Positions 8,801 to 17,245 of a DNA stretch of 64,000 nucleotides are shown piece by piece. The notes under the pieces were generated by a model. That model ran no database searches, had not been told where the DNA came from, and saw nothing but the letters and a program-made list of their open reading frames with translations. The stretch covers positions 124,001-188,000 of the forward strand of contig JACREQ010000046.1 of the NCBI GenBank assembly GCA_016218155.1. The letters run 5' to 3'. Origin of the DNA: Bacteroidia bacterium. Its GTDB lineage: Bacteria; Bacteroidota; Bacteroidia; Bacteroidales; GWA2-32-17. A program made the position numbers and the translations under genes. The stretch's first letter is position 1; every line of letters begins with the position of its first letter.

Positions 8801-10048
8801 CGGTCCTTGTAATGTGTTAGCTGCTGGAATGAAAAGCCAATTAAATTGTGCTGTCGGAGAACTTATGCCTGTGTATACAACGTGTAATGAATCGTGCTCG
8901 CATAGTAAAGTTGTTGGACTTACTGTAAAGTTTGAAGTAGGTATTCTTTTAAATAGAATTGTTACAGAATCTGAACAGGTGTCATTTGAGGGGCTGACAT
9001 TTGTCCAGATAAATGTGTAATACCCATAATCCGGAACTTGAACTGCTGTATTATTTGAATTTGCAGAAGGAATAATAACCCCTGCCGAATCACAGGACCA
9101 ATGTCCTGAATAGCCTGTAATATTTGGTGCATGTAAATTATACGTTAAACCACATGTTGAGGTGTCTTCTCCTGCGTATGCATAACAACTTATACAAGGA
9201 GGTGGTGCTATAAATGAGAAAGTTGCTTGACATAATGGATCATTATTATACATAAAGTTTATATTCTGATACTGCTCGTCAGCAATTAAACCTGAAATAA
9301 CAAAAGATTCTGTTGTGTCAAAAGGTGCCTGAATAATAACCGGAGTACCATTAGGTGGAGTTATTGTTACAAATCCGGAATCTCTTATTTCACTGAAAGT
9401 TATTGTTCCTGTAAGTGTGAATGTGTTGTTAGTGGAATCACATTGGGATGATTGCGAATCCATTTGCGAGAAAATACAATTTAATAAGCAACATGAGCAA
9501 TTAGTTGAGCCCGCTCCGGTTTGTCCTGCATTGGTTTGCGAAAATGAGATATTGCCTGCTGCATTAGAATAATTGGTAATGCAAAGCATATAATATTGTC
9601 CAGTTAATGCACTTGAAATATGGCAGTTTTCAACTGGTGCAGGATCGTAGCTACAATCAACAGTATTTCCTGATGGATAAAAATATGGATCAGAGGTGTT
9701 ATTTGGGCAAGAAGTACATCCGGCTGTTAATGCTCCTGTGCAAGGATATGAAGGATATGGAAACGGACCCCAGGCAACAAAGTCAATATCGTTACCAGTT
9801 GATGATTCCATGTGAATAGTAATGTCGCCAGGTTGATCAATTAATAAATAATACCATACAGGATTTGGCTGAGTATAAAGGCATGCGTAATTAGGACCAG
9901 ATTCAGCAGCTGTATTTGTATTCATTGGAAAACCATATGTAACACCTGTGCAAAAAGGTTCTGCAACACTACAACTTGTTCCGCTTTGTGAAAATAAATT
10001 AGAGTATTGAAAAAGAATAATTGCTATAATCAATAATATTTTTTTCAT
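5882..10048 (-). CDS. Large SprB-repeat surface protein with T9SS type A sorting domain
   Basis: A 1388-residue exported protein with a signal peptide (LLIIAIILFQYSNLFSQ). The Cys-rich N-terminal domain (about residues 22-190; FCTGVTYGFP, PNPVWYYLLI, DIDFVAWGPF) is one often found at the front of Bacteroidota gliding/adhesin-like proteins. A PKD-like region follows, then at least four SprB-type repeats (GGTQPYSYLWSNGAT, GGTSPYTYLWNTGETT, each ending in a YSVTVTDxxGC motif). Next come three tandem modules of 87-88 residues, each starting with a variant of AGIDQTKC and containing ATYTPT, encoded at about 6540-7330. The C-terminus is a type A T9SS domain (VFIYPNPTKDEITI, SSGVYIIKLSA). A role as surface adhesin is inferred from the SprB relationship. 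The gene ends 5 bases from the convergent DUF3788 gene. Confidence 0.88.
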   Translation of the reverse strand: MKKILLIIAIILFQYSNLFSQSGTSCSVAEPFCTGVTYGFPMNTNTAAESGPNYACLYTQPNPVWYYLLIDQPGDITIHMESSTGNDIDFVAWGPFPYPSYPCTGALTAGCTSCPNNTSDPYFYPSGNTVDCSYDPAPVENCHISSALTGQYYMLCITNYSNAAGNISFSQTNAGQTGAGSTNCSCCLLNCIFSQMDSQSSQCDSTNNTFTLTGTITFSEIRDSGFVTITPPNGTPVIIQAPFDTTESFVISGLIADEQYQNINFMYNNDPLCQATFSFIAPPPCISCYAYAGEDTSTCGLTYNLHAPNITGYSGHWSCDSAGVIIPSANSNNTAVQVPDYGYYTFIWTNVSPSNDTCSDSVTILFKRIPTSNFTVSPTTLLCEHDSLHVVYTGISSPTAQFNWLFIPAANTLQGPTDNDFWINYPISGTKNIKLTVTDNGCTSSISTVQKYIPAGYNLTTTVGVSNCTAGSTQTVQVYASGPYPPFTYSWSNVTGPPFSAGTYSVTSTDTHGCKETSTFIVDSSAFSLTTNYQNLTCYNNSSGEITVTPSGGTQPYSYLWSNGATLNTLTSLSATNYSVTVTDQMGCTLIHAHTLSQPSAITINKTITNVICYNDCNGKITSSITGGTSPYTYLWNTGETTSIIDSLCPGLYNITVTDINNCNAVQNNITVANHADMVITMPSSLSDCNGSCNGVASVTNVLNAYTPVTYNWSNGSTGASQDSLCAGSYTVTVIDFKGCTKTGTKTINATTGTVLLSNIINDSISCVTGCSGAIAASATGGVNPYTYHLGTLSNTTGTFSNICPGNYSVWAADSNNCVSNSSFSIQGLPAVIANAGPDQTICNGSYTTLTATGGISYSWSPSPAQQGIPFLYSSSRYYYVLVTDANGCTGTDNVYVTVQPLSTSYAGTDQTKCKDNNITSLSGSTNTVGEIWTGGSGVFTPNNTTINATYTPTATELSTGFVTLTLTTTTNGVCNAASDQMTISFTDPPTVDAGIDQTKCANNAVTTLAGSFTIATGAIWSGGAGTFSPNSTTLNAIYTPTASEIASGSKTLTLTTTGNGYCSAKTDQITINFTPAPTAFAGIDTNICGNDPITLNGIVTSATGGLWTGGNGTFNPNSSTLNATYTPTTTEVSTGNVNLNLTTTGVGNCIASSDVITIYFHPQINANAGSDITICIGDSITLYATGGINYIWNNSVIQGQAFTPVSTDIYTVTVTNSFGCTSSDSLFINVINPEINLTEYSDTLHSSGPYQQNICLLQWYDSQGLITGATGEIFVPVYSSDFYVISDCNGCKDTSNIFSFIYTQTNELAMDKVFIYPNPTKDEITIENVSIYKTIIITDESGKTLQVIENINKNKLNISLKNYSSGVYIIKLSANNNITISKTIIKQ
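6540..7330 (-). repeat. Three tandem 87-88 residue coding modules within the SprB-repeat protein
   Basis: Three consecutive units begin with AGTDQTKCKDN, AGIDQTKCANN and AGIDTNICGND. All carry a Trp-(S/T)-Gly-Gly motif, a copy of (I/L)NA(T/I)YTPT and a Cys-containing end, and measure 87, 88 and 87 residues. They probably arose by internal duplication of an immunoglobulin-like beta domain. Boundaries are approximate. Confidence 0.7.
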
Positions 10049-10073
10049 AACATTATTTATAATGATAATTTAC

Positions 10074-10081
10074 CAAAGATA
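10074..10081 (-). promoter_or_regulatory. Bacteroidota -7 promoter element for the SprB-repeat gene
   Basis: Reads TATCTTTG on the minus strand, a full match to TAnnTTTG, 25 bases upstream of the ATG at 10048. Confidence 0.5.
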
Positions 10082-10171
10082 TATTAAATTTTGTAAAATT
10101 CAAATAATTGTTATAATGTTAATTAACATTATAAAATTTCAAATAAATTAAAAATCTACTTTAAACTATTC

Positions 10172-10672
10172 TTAGAAACAATAACCGATTCCTAATTTTG
10201 TGTTTGGTCCACCACCAATACGATTGTTCTCAGATGTTATCATAAATCCTATTAGTGCTCTGAAAATAAATCCTTTTTTGCTACAATAGTTATATCCGCT
10301 ATATAACTCTAACATTGATCCTAATGTTTCACCACCACTTTGTAATTTAAGAGGATAATTGTTAGGGTTTGTCCTGACTGAAACATTAATCAGAATGCTA
10401 TGGAAGTTATTTTTTTTAAAATGTAAATAATATGTGCTGCCAATTCCTATCATGTTGTTAAAAATCACATTACCATATTCTAATTCCAAACTCACTTTTT
10501 TGTTAAAATAGTATCCTAAGCTTGCGTGAATAAGTTCAGGAAATCCATTTCCTGCAATAAAATATATTCGTTTATTATTTGGCTCTGGATTTACAGTTTC
10601 TGTTTGAGCATAAGCAAAATTTAATATATTGCAAGCAAAAGCACAAACAATAAAATACTTAATGTTACACAT
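10172..10672 (-). CDS. Small outer-membrane beta-barrel-like hypothetical protein
   Basis: A 166-residue protein with a signal peptide (VCAFACNILNFAYAQ). The mature part alternates hydrophobic and polar residues with many aromatic and Gly residues (HASLGYYFNKKVSLELEYGN, IGIGSTYYLHF, LGIGYCF at the very end), as expected for a small outer-membrane barrel whose last strand ends in an aromatic residue. No specific family is recognised. It lies directly downstream of the terminator that follows the alpha-2-macroglobulin gene on the same strand, so it is either expressed by readthrough or from an unseen promoter. Confidence 0.65.
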   Translation of the reverse strand: MCNIKYFIVCAFACNILNFAYAQTETVNPEPNNKRIYFIAGNGFPELIHASLGYYFNKKVSLELEYGNVIFNNMIGIGSTYYLHFKKNNFHSILINVSVRTNPNNYPLKLQSGGETLGSMLELYSGYNYCSKKGFIFRALIGFMITSENNRIGGGPNTKLGIGYCF

Positions 10673-10688
10673 GTGGTTTAAAAAGATT

Positions 10689-10729
10689 AAAAATTTCCTC
10701 AGAGTCTAATGAAAGTGACTCTGAGGAAA
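10689..10729 (-). terminator. Rho-independent terminator of the alpha-2-macroglobulin gene
   Basis: Just past the stop codon at 10733, a perfect 13-bp stem (10694-10706 with 10717-10729; core CCTCAGAGTC) with a 10-base loop is followed on the minus strand by a run of five T residues. Confidence 0.8.
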
Positions 10730-10732
10730 AAA

Positions 10733-13700
10733 TTATGGTTTTACAATGTCAACCCACATACCTTTTCGGCGTGCGTTAATAGTTGCATCATACATTGCTT
10801 CGCAACTTATAGCCGGTAAATAATAATGACCGGTATAGCTTGCGTTTAACAATACGCTGAATGTTTTGGTTTCACCGGCTTTTAAATCAAAATATGTATA
10901 AACCCTGTCATCGCGGATATCCTGATAAGTAGGAATTGATGACTTTGTTACATTATCAATTTCTAACAAACGTGTATTAATAATTTCCCAACCGGATGGG
11001 AATATCTGCGATAATGCCATTTGTTTATATTCCAAAACTGATGAATTTGTAAGTTTTACCTGAACATAAAAATCTGTTCCCTGTTCTATACTAGCAGGCT
11101 CAATAAATGTTCCTTCAAGCGTTCTGTATATAGCATCAATTTTCAATCCACTTGATGCATCTGTTTCATTTCCTGCTTCAGGAATACCTTCCATAATTAT
11201 TCGTGCATATAAAACTCCGTTACTACCGTTTTTAATATTAACTGATGATTCATCAATATTTTTAACAGGAATATTTGCTTGAGCAATGTATTTTAAAGTA
11301 TTAACATTAACCCAGTTTCCTCCTGCAATCTGGAATGAAGCTTTTATTTGTCCGGTTGGTTTTTGATCACCAAGATATTTTGAGATTGCTACCAACGAAT
11401 AAGCAGTAGATTGAGTGCTGTACCAATCATTACCGGAAATCTGATTTGAAATATCTTTTAATAAATTAAATGCTTCTTTTTTTCTTCCAAGTAGACTAAG
11501 TGTTTCAAGTATCATTGATTTGTCGCGTACATCGCTGCCATATGTGAAATAAAGTTCAGTATATTTTGGCACTTGAACACTTAAGCCTGCAATTAATTTT
11601 TCTGCAATTGATTTTTTACCTGCTAACTGGTATGCTGCCGCTAATCTCCATTTTGCCGATTCAGAAAGGTTTTTACATTCTTTTAAACGGTTCATTGGAC
11701 CAATCTCTGCAGTACCTGAAAGAGCAAGAGTGTATAATCTGTATGCTTGTAACAATTGAGACGAAGGTCCATTGTTTGTCCATTTAGAAGCCATTGTTTT
11801 CTGATATTTCTTCCATTTCTTTAAGAATGTGTCAGAAACAATATAGCCTTTCTTTTGAGCTTCGATAAGAAATTGACCGGCATATGATGTTCCCCATTCG
11901 TCAACATCTTGTCCGCCCATCCAATATGACATACCTCCATTATAATTTTGGAATTGCATTAATCTCTGAATTCCGTACTTAATGTTTGCAGCAATTTCAT
12001 CTTTTCTTTCCTTTGTTAAATCAACCAAATCTTCTAAATAAAGTTGTGGAAATGCAGATGAAGTCGTTTGTTCAATGCAACCGTGAGGGTAGGTGATAAG
12101 ATATTTTAAACGTTTTTCGAGATTTAGTGGTGGTATTGCAGAAAGTTCCAGAGTTATTTTATTTGTGCCTTCAATTCCAATAGGAGTATAGTTTATTGTA
12201 ACTGATTGCCCACCTTCAATCATTTCACCTTTAGAATCTGTAACTTTAGGATTAGGGTTCCTAACATCGAGCTCAACTTCATAATGTGCTTTTTCGTTTC
12301 CAGAGGTGGCATTAATTTCAACTTTAGCAATACCAGTTTTCTTAAGAACTGTTAAGTCAAATTCAACGTATTCTTCACCATTTGCTTTAAATGTTATATT
12401 CTTTGTTGAAGAACCTTCAATTTTAATCAGGTTATTTGTTTTAACAGAAACACTAACATTTCTAACATTATTTTCCATTGCAAAAACACTTACTGGTAAT
12501 TTTAATGTTTCACCCGGTCCCAATACTCTTGGAAGTGTTGCCAAAACCATAAGTGGTTTTGTTACTGGAGTAGTTTTTTCTGCACTACCATAAGCACCAT
12601 TATCACCTGCTATAACCATAGTTCTAACTGAACCTACATAGTTTGGAAGTTTAATTTTATGTGTTTCTGTTTTTCCACCTTTTAAGAAAAATGGTCCGAT
12701 AAATTTTACCATTGGTTTAAAACGATTTGCTTTTTTGCTGCCACCAGATTTTTCTTCACCGTCACCACCAATACTTAAGATTCTTTCAAGTTTGCCACCA
12801 AAAGAACCAATAACCAAATCGTATAAATCCCATGTTGTTACGCCGAGAGCTTCTTTAGCAAAGAAATTTTCCCATGGATCAGGTGTTTTAAAACGTGTAA
12901 GATCAAGTAACCCTTCATCAACAATAGCAAGCGTGTATGTCATATCATGACCGTTTTTTTCTTTTACACTAATGTTTACCGTTGATTCTGCACGTAGTTT
13001 ATCAGGCATATCAATTACTGGATAAATATGAGTTTTTGGATCCTCAATACTAATTGGCAAAATTCCGTACATCCTTATTGGAAGGTCGTTTGCAGTTTGT
13101 GCATGTGGTTGTAAGAGTGTAATGTTAGCATAAATATTCGGAGTCATTTCTGCTGTTGTTTTAAAAGTAAACTGATTTAATTTACTTCCGGTTTCAACCC
13201 AAAATGATTGAATTAATTTTGTTCCATTCTCAATACAAACTAATGCTCGTGCTCCTTCACTTCCTGGAATTGTCAGTGTTACATCATCGCCAACCTGATA
13301 TTTGTCTTTGTCAGCAGTAAATGTTAGCTGTGTTGCAGCTCCGGAATGGTCTTTAGCCTCACGTCCAGCCCAACCAGGCCAGTCAATATATACAATTTTA
13401 CCTGTAGAATGTCCGCTTGTTAAATCTTTTGCAATAACCATATAGCGTCCCCAATCCGGATATTTTATTTTTATATTCCATTTTGCTTTTCCACCTGAAG
13501 AAGTAATTGTTTCTCGTTTAAGCGGCTGAATATATGAATGTCCGTTATAGTTTGCAAGATATTCTTCTGATTGATCCCACCACCATTTCCAGTCAATTTT
13601 ATAAAATGATAATTCAATCTGGTGAGGGTTGGAAGTAACCTTACCATCAGAATCAAGAATTATCATTTCTACCTGATGTGTAGTATCGGTTAATAACATT

Positions 13701-16300
13701 CCTCTTGTTTTATCACCTTTTGGCATTTTTAAACCAATAAAACTTGTGTAAGGATAATAAGGAATGGAAAATTGATCGATACTGAAATCACCACCTTTTT
13801 CAAAAACTTTTGTTATAAAAGTAGCTTTTAAGAAACCTGGTGCAGCTTCACCTGCATCAATGTTAGCTGTAACTTTTGTTTTTCCGTTTTCATCTAGCTG
13901 ACCTTCGAAAACTGTTTCAATTGAAGGTGAATATTTTTTTGTTGGATCATCAAAAACAAAATCCTGATATTTATCGAACTTTGTTGTAACAGGGTTCATG
14001 GTAAGTTCAACCTGAGTTTTTAGGTTTTTTGCAATTGCACCATGTAACCATAAAACTTCCATATTGCCTGATGTTTCCTGGTTCTTAATAATTTTCTTAA
14101 TGCCAAAATCAAATTTTATTTTTAATCTGTTTGGTTTTATGGTTTCAATCTTAAGTTTTTTGTCGAATGTTGCACCACCAACAGTTACTAAAGCAGTCCA
14201 GTTTCCTGTTGGAGCATCGTCATTTGTTTTTAAATTATATTGATAAAAACCTGATTTGCTCTTCTTTTGAACTATCCTTTTTATAAGTTGGTTATCCGGA
14301 TTTTTTAATTCAAAAACAACAGGCAGATTTTCTGGAATTGGTTCTCCGTTTTCTTCAAGTATAAAGGTTAAGTACAAACTATCGCCCGGTCTCCATACAC
14401 CACGTTCACCATAAATAAATCCCTTTAGTCCGTCAATAACTGAAGTTCCGCTAACTTCAAATGCACTTAATGAAAGTGAAGCTCCATCAGTTAATTTTAA
14501 ATAACCTCGTTGCTTATCTTTTTTAGCAACTATAACAAATGGTTTATCAAATTTAGGAAATGTAACTTTACCATTTCCATCTGTTACTGCTTTTCCAAGA
14601 ATTTGTCTTGGATAATCATAAACTTCTACATCAACATTATTTAATGGCTTTGCTGTAACAATATCTGCAATAAATACTGTCATCGAACCATCATTACCTT
14701 TTTTTGCAATTATTCCTAAGTCAGAAGCAATAATATTTTGTGATACTGATTTTTCTGAATTATAATATGCTTTATTGCATGGATTGTCGCGATTTTCCCA
14801 GTAATTTCCGTAATAATCATATTCATAATAATCCCAGCTTGAATATTCATGAGAATCATCAAAATATTCAAAACTTGATTCAATACCTTTATCGGTTTGT
14901 TCTAGATTTTCTACATCAGTTGTTTCTTCCCCCGAACATGGGTAAACAGAGTGCTGTTTTCTGAAACCTATAGAAACTCTGTAAATTGCCCCAGGTTCTG
15001 CATTAATATATTTACTTAAATCTAATGTAAATCTATTCCATTTGCTTAATGTTGTATTTGGTGTCTGGTCAAGTTGAACAACTCCTTGGTAAACTATATT
15101 TCCAACTCTACGAAGCTCTGAGTTTCCTTCTAGCTCATTAACCTGTAAAAATTGTGTAATGTTATTTTCATATATTCGAATAATTCTGATGTCAACCGCT
15201 TTTAAATTTACTGCCTCAAATGGCATTACCAAACCGTCTGCCGAATGAGGAAGTATTACACCTTTGCCTACAAGTCTGACTTGTGGTTTAAGATTCTCAA
15301 ATGTTATTGTTGTGTTTAATGTTCCGGTGAGTAATTTTCCCTTTGAATTTAATATTCCTTCGTTAACAACTAAATTATAATCTCCTATTAATTGATTTGC
15401 CGGATAAACCTTTATAAGATTGTCATCTACTGTATAACGAAGCCCGTCAAGATTACCAAGTGAAATTAAACCAACAAGACTTTGACTTTCGTCAATGGGG
15501 TCAGAGAATTGAATTTGCAAACACTGTTCAGGTAAATCATATATTTTATATGACATACAAATAAAACTACTTAAAGGCGGAATAATTACAGTTGTGTCTC
15601 CATTATTTTCTACGTCAATTGCATCACCTCTCCATTTAATTACAAGTGATGATTCAACATCTGTACGTTTTATACTGTCAAGATCAAATGAAAATTTGTT
15701 TTCACCGGCAGCAGAAATTTTCACATCAACCGGATTACCATCCTGACTTACTTCAAGAATTTTTTTGACATTTTCAATTGTTTCATAATCTGCAAGTGTA
15801 ATAATTCCAGATGTTTTTTGAAGTTTGTACATTGATTTATCAATAGTTCTGGTTTCTTCAACAGAAACATCAAAGTTTTGCTTTATTGTAAAAAAGTCAA
15901 AAGTAAAAGTTTGTAAATCTTCGGAAACCTGAATTAGTTTTCCTAGATCAAAATCAGCTATATAATGGGTGCCGCCTTTTAAATCAGCATCTGGCTTGAA
16001 TTCTATGGTTTGGCTATCAACCCAATTTGCTTTCCCAGAAATAGATGGGTTAAAATCAAAAAGATCATCAAGGTTTAGGTTCTCTTTTTTTACCTGATTT
16101 GCAGTATTTTCTGTAAGTTTTACTGTAATAGTCGATTTTTTTGAAATGATTCCAGATGTATAAGCAGAAATGTATTCTGCATAAATTGAACTGTCTGAAA
16201 CTTTTGTAGATGAACTGCCAGAATTAAAATAAACTGCTATAGCTGCAATTGCTACTGCAAGCAAAAAGGCGATAGTAAAGAGAAATTTTTTAGTTTTCAT
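10733..16300 (-). CDS. Bacterial alpha-2-macroglobulin family protein with thioester motif
   Basis: An 1855-residue envelope protein of the bacterial alpha-2-macroglobulin family, thought to trap foreign proteases in the periplasm or at the surface. An N-terminal hydrophobic segment (FLFTIAFLLAVAIAAIAVYF) without a lipobox suggests an uncleaved anchor or signal peptide. MG-type beta domains follow, with GERGVWRPGDSLYLTFILEE marking the conserved MG2/MG3 start and TYTLAIVDEGLLDLTRF the A2M domain. The thioester motif Cys-Ile-Glu-Gln lies in YPHGCIEQTTSSAFPQ at about residue 1407, followed by the alpha-helical TED (NYNGGMSYWMGGQDVDEWGT) and a C-terminal receptor-binding-like domain. The thioester residues are intact. 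The partner gene for penicillin-binding protein 1C, often adjacent to such genes, is not next to it. A promoter motif lies at 16339-16346. Confidence 0.93.
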   Translation of the reverse strand: MKTKKFLFTIAFLLAVAIAAIAVYFNSGSSSTKVSDSSIYAEYISAYTSGIISKKSTITVKLTENTANQVKKENLNLDDLFDFNPSISGKANWVDSQTIEFKPDADLKGGTHYIADFDLGKLIQVSEDLQTFTFDFFTIKQNFDVSVEETRTIDKSMYKLQKTSGIITLADYETIENVKKILEVSQDGNPVDVKISAAGENKFSFDLDSIKRTDVESSLVIKWRGDAIDVENNGDTTVIIPPLSSFICMSYKIYDLPEQCLQIQFSDPIDESQSLVGLISLGNLDGLRYTVDDNLIKVYPANQLIGDYNLVVNEGILNSKGKLLTGTLNTTITFENLKPQVRLVGKGVILPHSADGLVMPFEAVNLKAVDIRIIRIYENNITQFLQVNELEGNSELRRVGNIVYQGVVQLDQTPNTTLSKWNRFTLDLSKYINAEPGAIYRVSIGFRKQHSVYPCSGEETTDVENLEQTDKGIESSFEYFDDSHEYSSWDYYEYDYYGNYWENRDNPCNKAYYNSEKSVSQNIIASDLGIIAKKGNDGSMTVFIADIVTAKPLNNVDVEVYDYPRQILGKAVTDGNGKVTFPKFDKPFVIVAKKDKQRGYLKLTDGASLSLSAFEVSGTSVIDGLKGFIYGERGVWRPGDSLYLTFILEENGEPIPENLPVVFELKNPDNQLIKRIVQKKSKSGFYQYNLKTNDDAPTGNWTALVTVGGATFDKKLKIETIKPNRLKIKFDFGIKKIIKNQETSGNMEVLWLHGAIAKNLKTQVELTMNPVTTKFDKYQDFVFDDPTKKYSPSIETVFEGQLDENGKTKVTANIDAGEAAPGFLKATFITKVFEKGGDFSIDQFSIPYYPYTSFIGLKMPKGDKTRGMLLTDTTHQVEMIILDSDGKVTSNPHQIELSFYKIDWKWWWDQSEEYLANYNGHSYIQPLKRETITSSGGKAKWNIKIKYPDWGRYMVIAKDLTSGHSTGKIVYIDWPGWAGREAKDHSGAATQLTFTADKDKYQVGDDVTLTIPGSEGARALVCIENGTKLIQSFWVETGSKLNQFTFKTTAEMTPNIYANITLLQPHAQTANDLPIRMYGILPISIEDPKTHIYPVIDMPDKLRAESTVNISVKEKNGHDMTYTLAIVDEGLLDLTRFKTPDPWENFFAKEALGVTTWDLYDLVIGSFGGKLERILSIGGDGEEKSGGSKKANRFKPMVKFIGPFFLKGGKTETHKIKLPNYVGSVRTMVIAGDNGAYGSAEKTTPVTKPLMVLATLPRVLGPGETLKLPVSVFAMENNVRNVSVSVKTNNLIKIEGSSTKNITFKANGEEYVEFDLTVLKKTGIAKVEINATSGNEKAHYEVELDVRNPNPKVTDSKGEMIEGGQSVTINYTPIGIEGTNKITLELSAIPPLNLEKRLKYLITYPHGCIEQTTSSAFPQLYLEDLVDLTKERKDEIAANIKYGIQRLMQFQNYNGGMSYWMGGQDVDEWGTSYAGQFLIEAQKKGYIVSDTFLKKWKKYQKTMASKWTNNGPSSQLLQAYRLYTLALSGTAEIGPMNRLKECKNLSESAKWRLAAAYQLAGKKSIAEKLIAGLSVQVPKYTELYFTYGSDVRDKSMILETLSLLGRKKEAFNLLKDISNQISGNDWYSTQSTAYSLVAISKYLGDQKPTGQIKASFQIAGGNWVNVNTLKYIAQANIPVKNIDESSVNIKNGSNGVLYARIIMEGIPEAGNETDASSGLKIDAIYRTLEGTFIEPASIEQGTDFYVQVKLTNSSVLEYKQMALSQIFPSGWEIINTRLLEIDNVTKSSIPTYQDIRDDRVYTYFDLKAGETKTFSVLLNASYTGHYYLPAISCEAMYDATINARRKGMWVDIVKP

Positions 16301-16338
16301 AGTTTATTACTAGTTTGTTGTTTTTGATTTTAACCAAC

Positions 16339-16346
16339 CAAAAGTA
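16339..16346 (-). promoter_or_regulatory. Bacteroidota -7 promoter element of the alpha-2-macroglobulin gene
   Basis: Reads TACTTTTG on the minus strand, a full match to TAnnTTTG, 38 bases upstream of the ATG at 16300. Confidence 0.5.
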
Positions 16347-16404
16347 AAGAAATTTAGATTAATGTTTTTCAAATTATTGAAAATTATTTTTAAAGAATAT
16401 TATG

Positions 16405-16412
16405 TATTTTTG
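16405..16412 (+). promoter_or_regulatory. Bacteroidota -7 promoter element for the 62-residue lipoprotein
   Basis: TATTTTTG matches TAnnTTTG and lies 24 bases before the ATG at 16437, which supports this very small gene being real. Confidence 0.5.
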
Positions 16413-16436
16413 GTTTGATAATTAATAAAATAAAAT

Positions 16437-16625
16437 ATGAAAAAAATTGCAGTTATTTTCACGATGTTATTATTTGCTGGATTTGTATTTGTTTCTTGTA
16501 ATAGTCAGGAAGAACAGGCAAAAACAGAGAAGCAGATTTTAGAAGAAATGAATAAATCTTTGCAGGAGATGTCAACAGATATGAGCTTAGATACAACTTC
16601 TATTGATTCTACACTGTTGAAATAA
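16437..16625 (+). CDS. Very small lipoprotein (62 residues)
   Basis: A signal peptide with a clear lipobox (FAGFVFVSC, Cys21) precedes a short mature peptide of 42 residues that is Glu/Gln/Lys-rich and probably helical (EEQAKTEKQILEEMNKSLQE) with a Ser/Thr/Asp-rich tail. Too short for a folded enzyme; a structural or regulatory envelope peptide is conceivable, but no family is recognised. Support for reality is the lipobox plus a promoter motif at a normal distance. It is followed by a dispersed inverted repeat, with no other gene on this strand until ndk. Confidence 0.65.
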   Translation: MKKIAVIFTMLLFAGFVFVSCNSQEEQAKTEKQILEEMNKSLQEMSTDMSLDTTSIDSTLLK

Positions 16626-16635
16626 AATATGTTTT

Positions 16636-16708
16636 TGTAATTCTGTCCGCCGCAGTGGATGAAGAATCTAAATACGAATATAGATTCTTCTCTACGCTCT
16701 GAATGACA
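16636..16708. repeat. Dispersed inverted repeat, family A (copy 1)
   Basis: Left end close to GTCATTCTGTCCGCCGC and GAAGAATCTA, right end TAGATTCTTC...CTCTGAATGAC; the inner GAAGAATCTA and TAGATTCTTC are exact reverse complements. Related copies lie at 32781, 37913 and 63164. The element could fold into a long hairpin between the convergent lipoprotein and FKBP genes. Looks like a non-autonomous palindromic element with no coding capacity. Confidence 0.7.
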
Positions 16709-16714
16709 AATCGC

Positions 16715-17245
16715 TTAATAGTCTGTTAATTCGATTAGCTCAACATCGTAAATAATGATAGAGCGTGATGGGATTTTCTTTTCGTCACCAATTAATCCCC
16801 ATGCTAATCCTGGGGGTAAAATGAATTTTGCTTTATCTCCTTCACGCATCATGAGTATTCCAATTTCTAAACCTTTTTCAACGCCACCCTGACCTATCAA
16901 AAAGCTTTTAGGCCCAAGTGAATCGCTCGAATAGCATTGTTTTCCGTCAAGTAAGGTGATTTTATAATTTAGGTTTGCAACTATTCCGGATTTTGCTGAA
17001 TCACCTTTTCCAGTATGATAAATTTTGTACCATAATCCAGATTCTGAAGAATTGAGATTTAAGTTTCTACGATTACAATAAGATGCAATTAGATCTGAGT
17101 CTTTGTCTACAAGTATCTGATTTACTTTTACTAGTGGTTCTTTGTATGATAATATTTCTTCATTAGATTGAGGTTTATTAATATCATTTGTGCATGAAAT
17201 AATTAAGCAGGTTATGCTAAAAATAAAGAAGAAAACTACTCTCAT
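16715..17245 (-). CDS. gldI: GldI-like FKBP-type peptidyl-prolyl isomerase lipoprotein
   Basis: A 176-residue lipoprotein with lipobox (FSITCLIISC, Cys18) and a C-terminal FKBP isomerase domain (about residues 70-172; SGLWYKIYHTGKGDSAKSG, GVEKGLEIGILMMREGDKAKF, PPGLAWGLIG, IIIYDVELIEL). The N-terminal third, with the Tyr/Asn-rich lead-in before the FKBP fold, resembles GldI, the gliding-motility lipoprotein PPIase of Flavobacteria that is needed for T9SS function. Its start overlaps the stop of nrnA by four bases (ATGA), implying translational coupling. The order ndk, nrnA, gldI is, as I recall, conserved in flavobacteria, which supports the call. A generic FKBP lipoprotein is the alternative. 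Confidence 0.75.
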   Translation of the reverse strand: MRVVFFFIFSITCLIISCTNDINKPQSNEEILSYKEPLVKVNQILVDKDSDLIASYCNRRNLNLNSSESGLWYKIYHTGKGDSAKSGIVANLNYKITLLDGKQCYSSDSLGPKSFLIGQGGVEKGLEIGILMMREGDKAKFILPPGLAWGLIGDEKKIPSRSIIIYDVELIELTDY

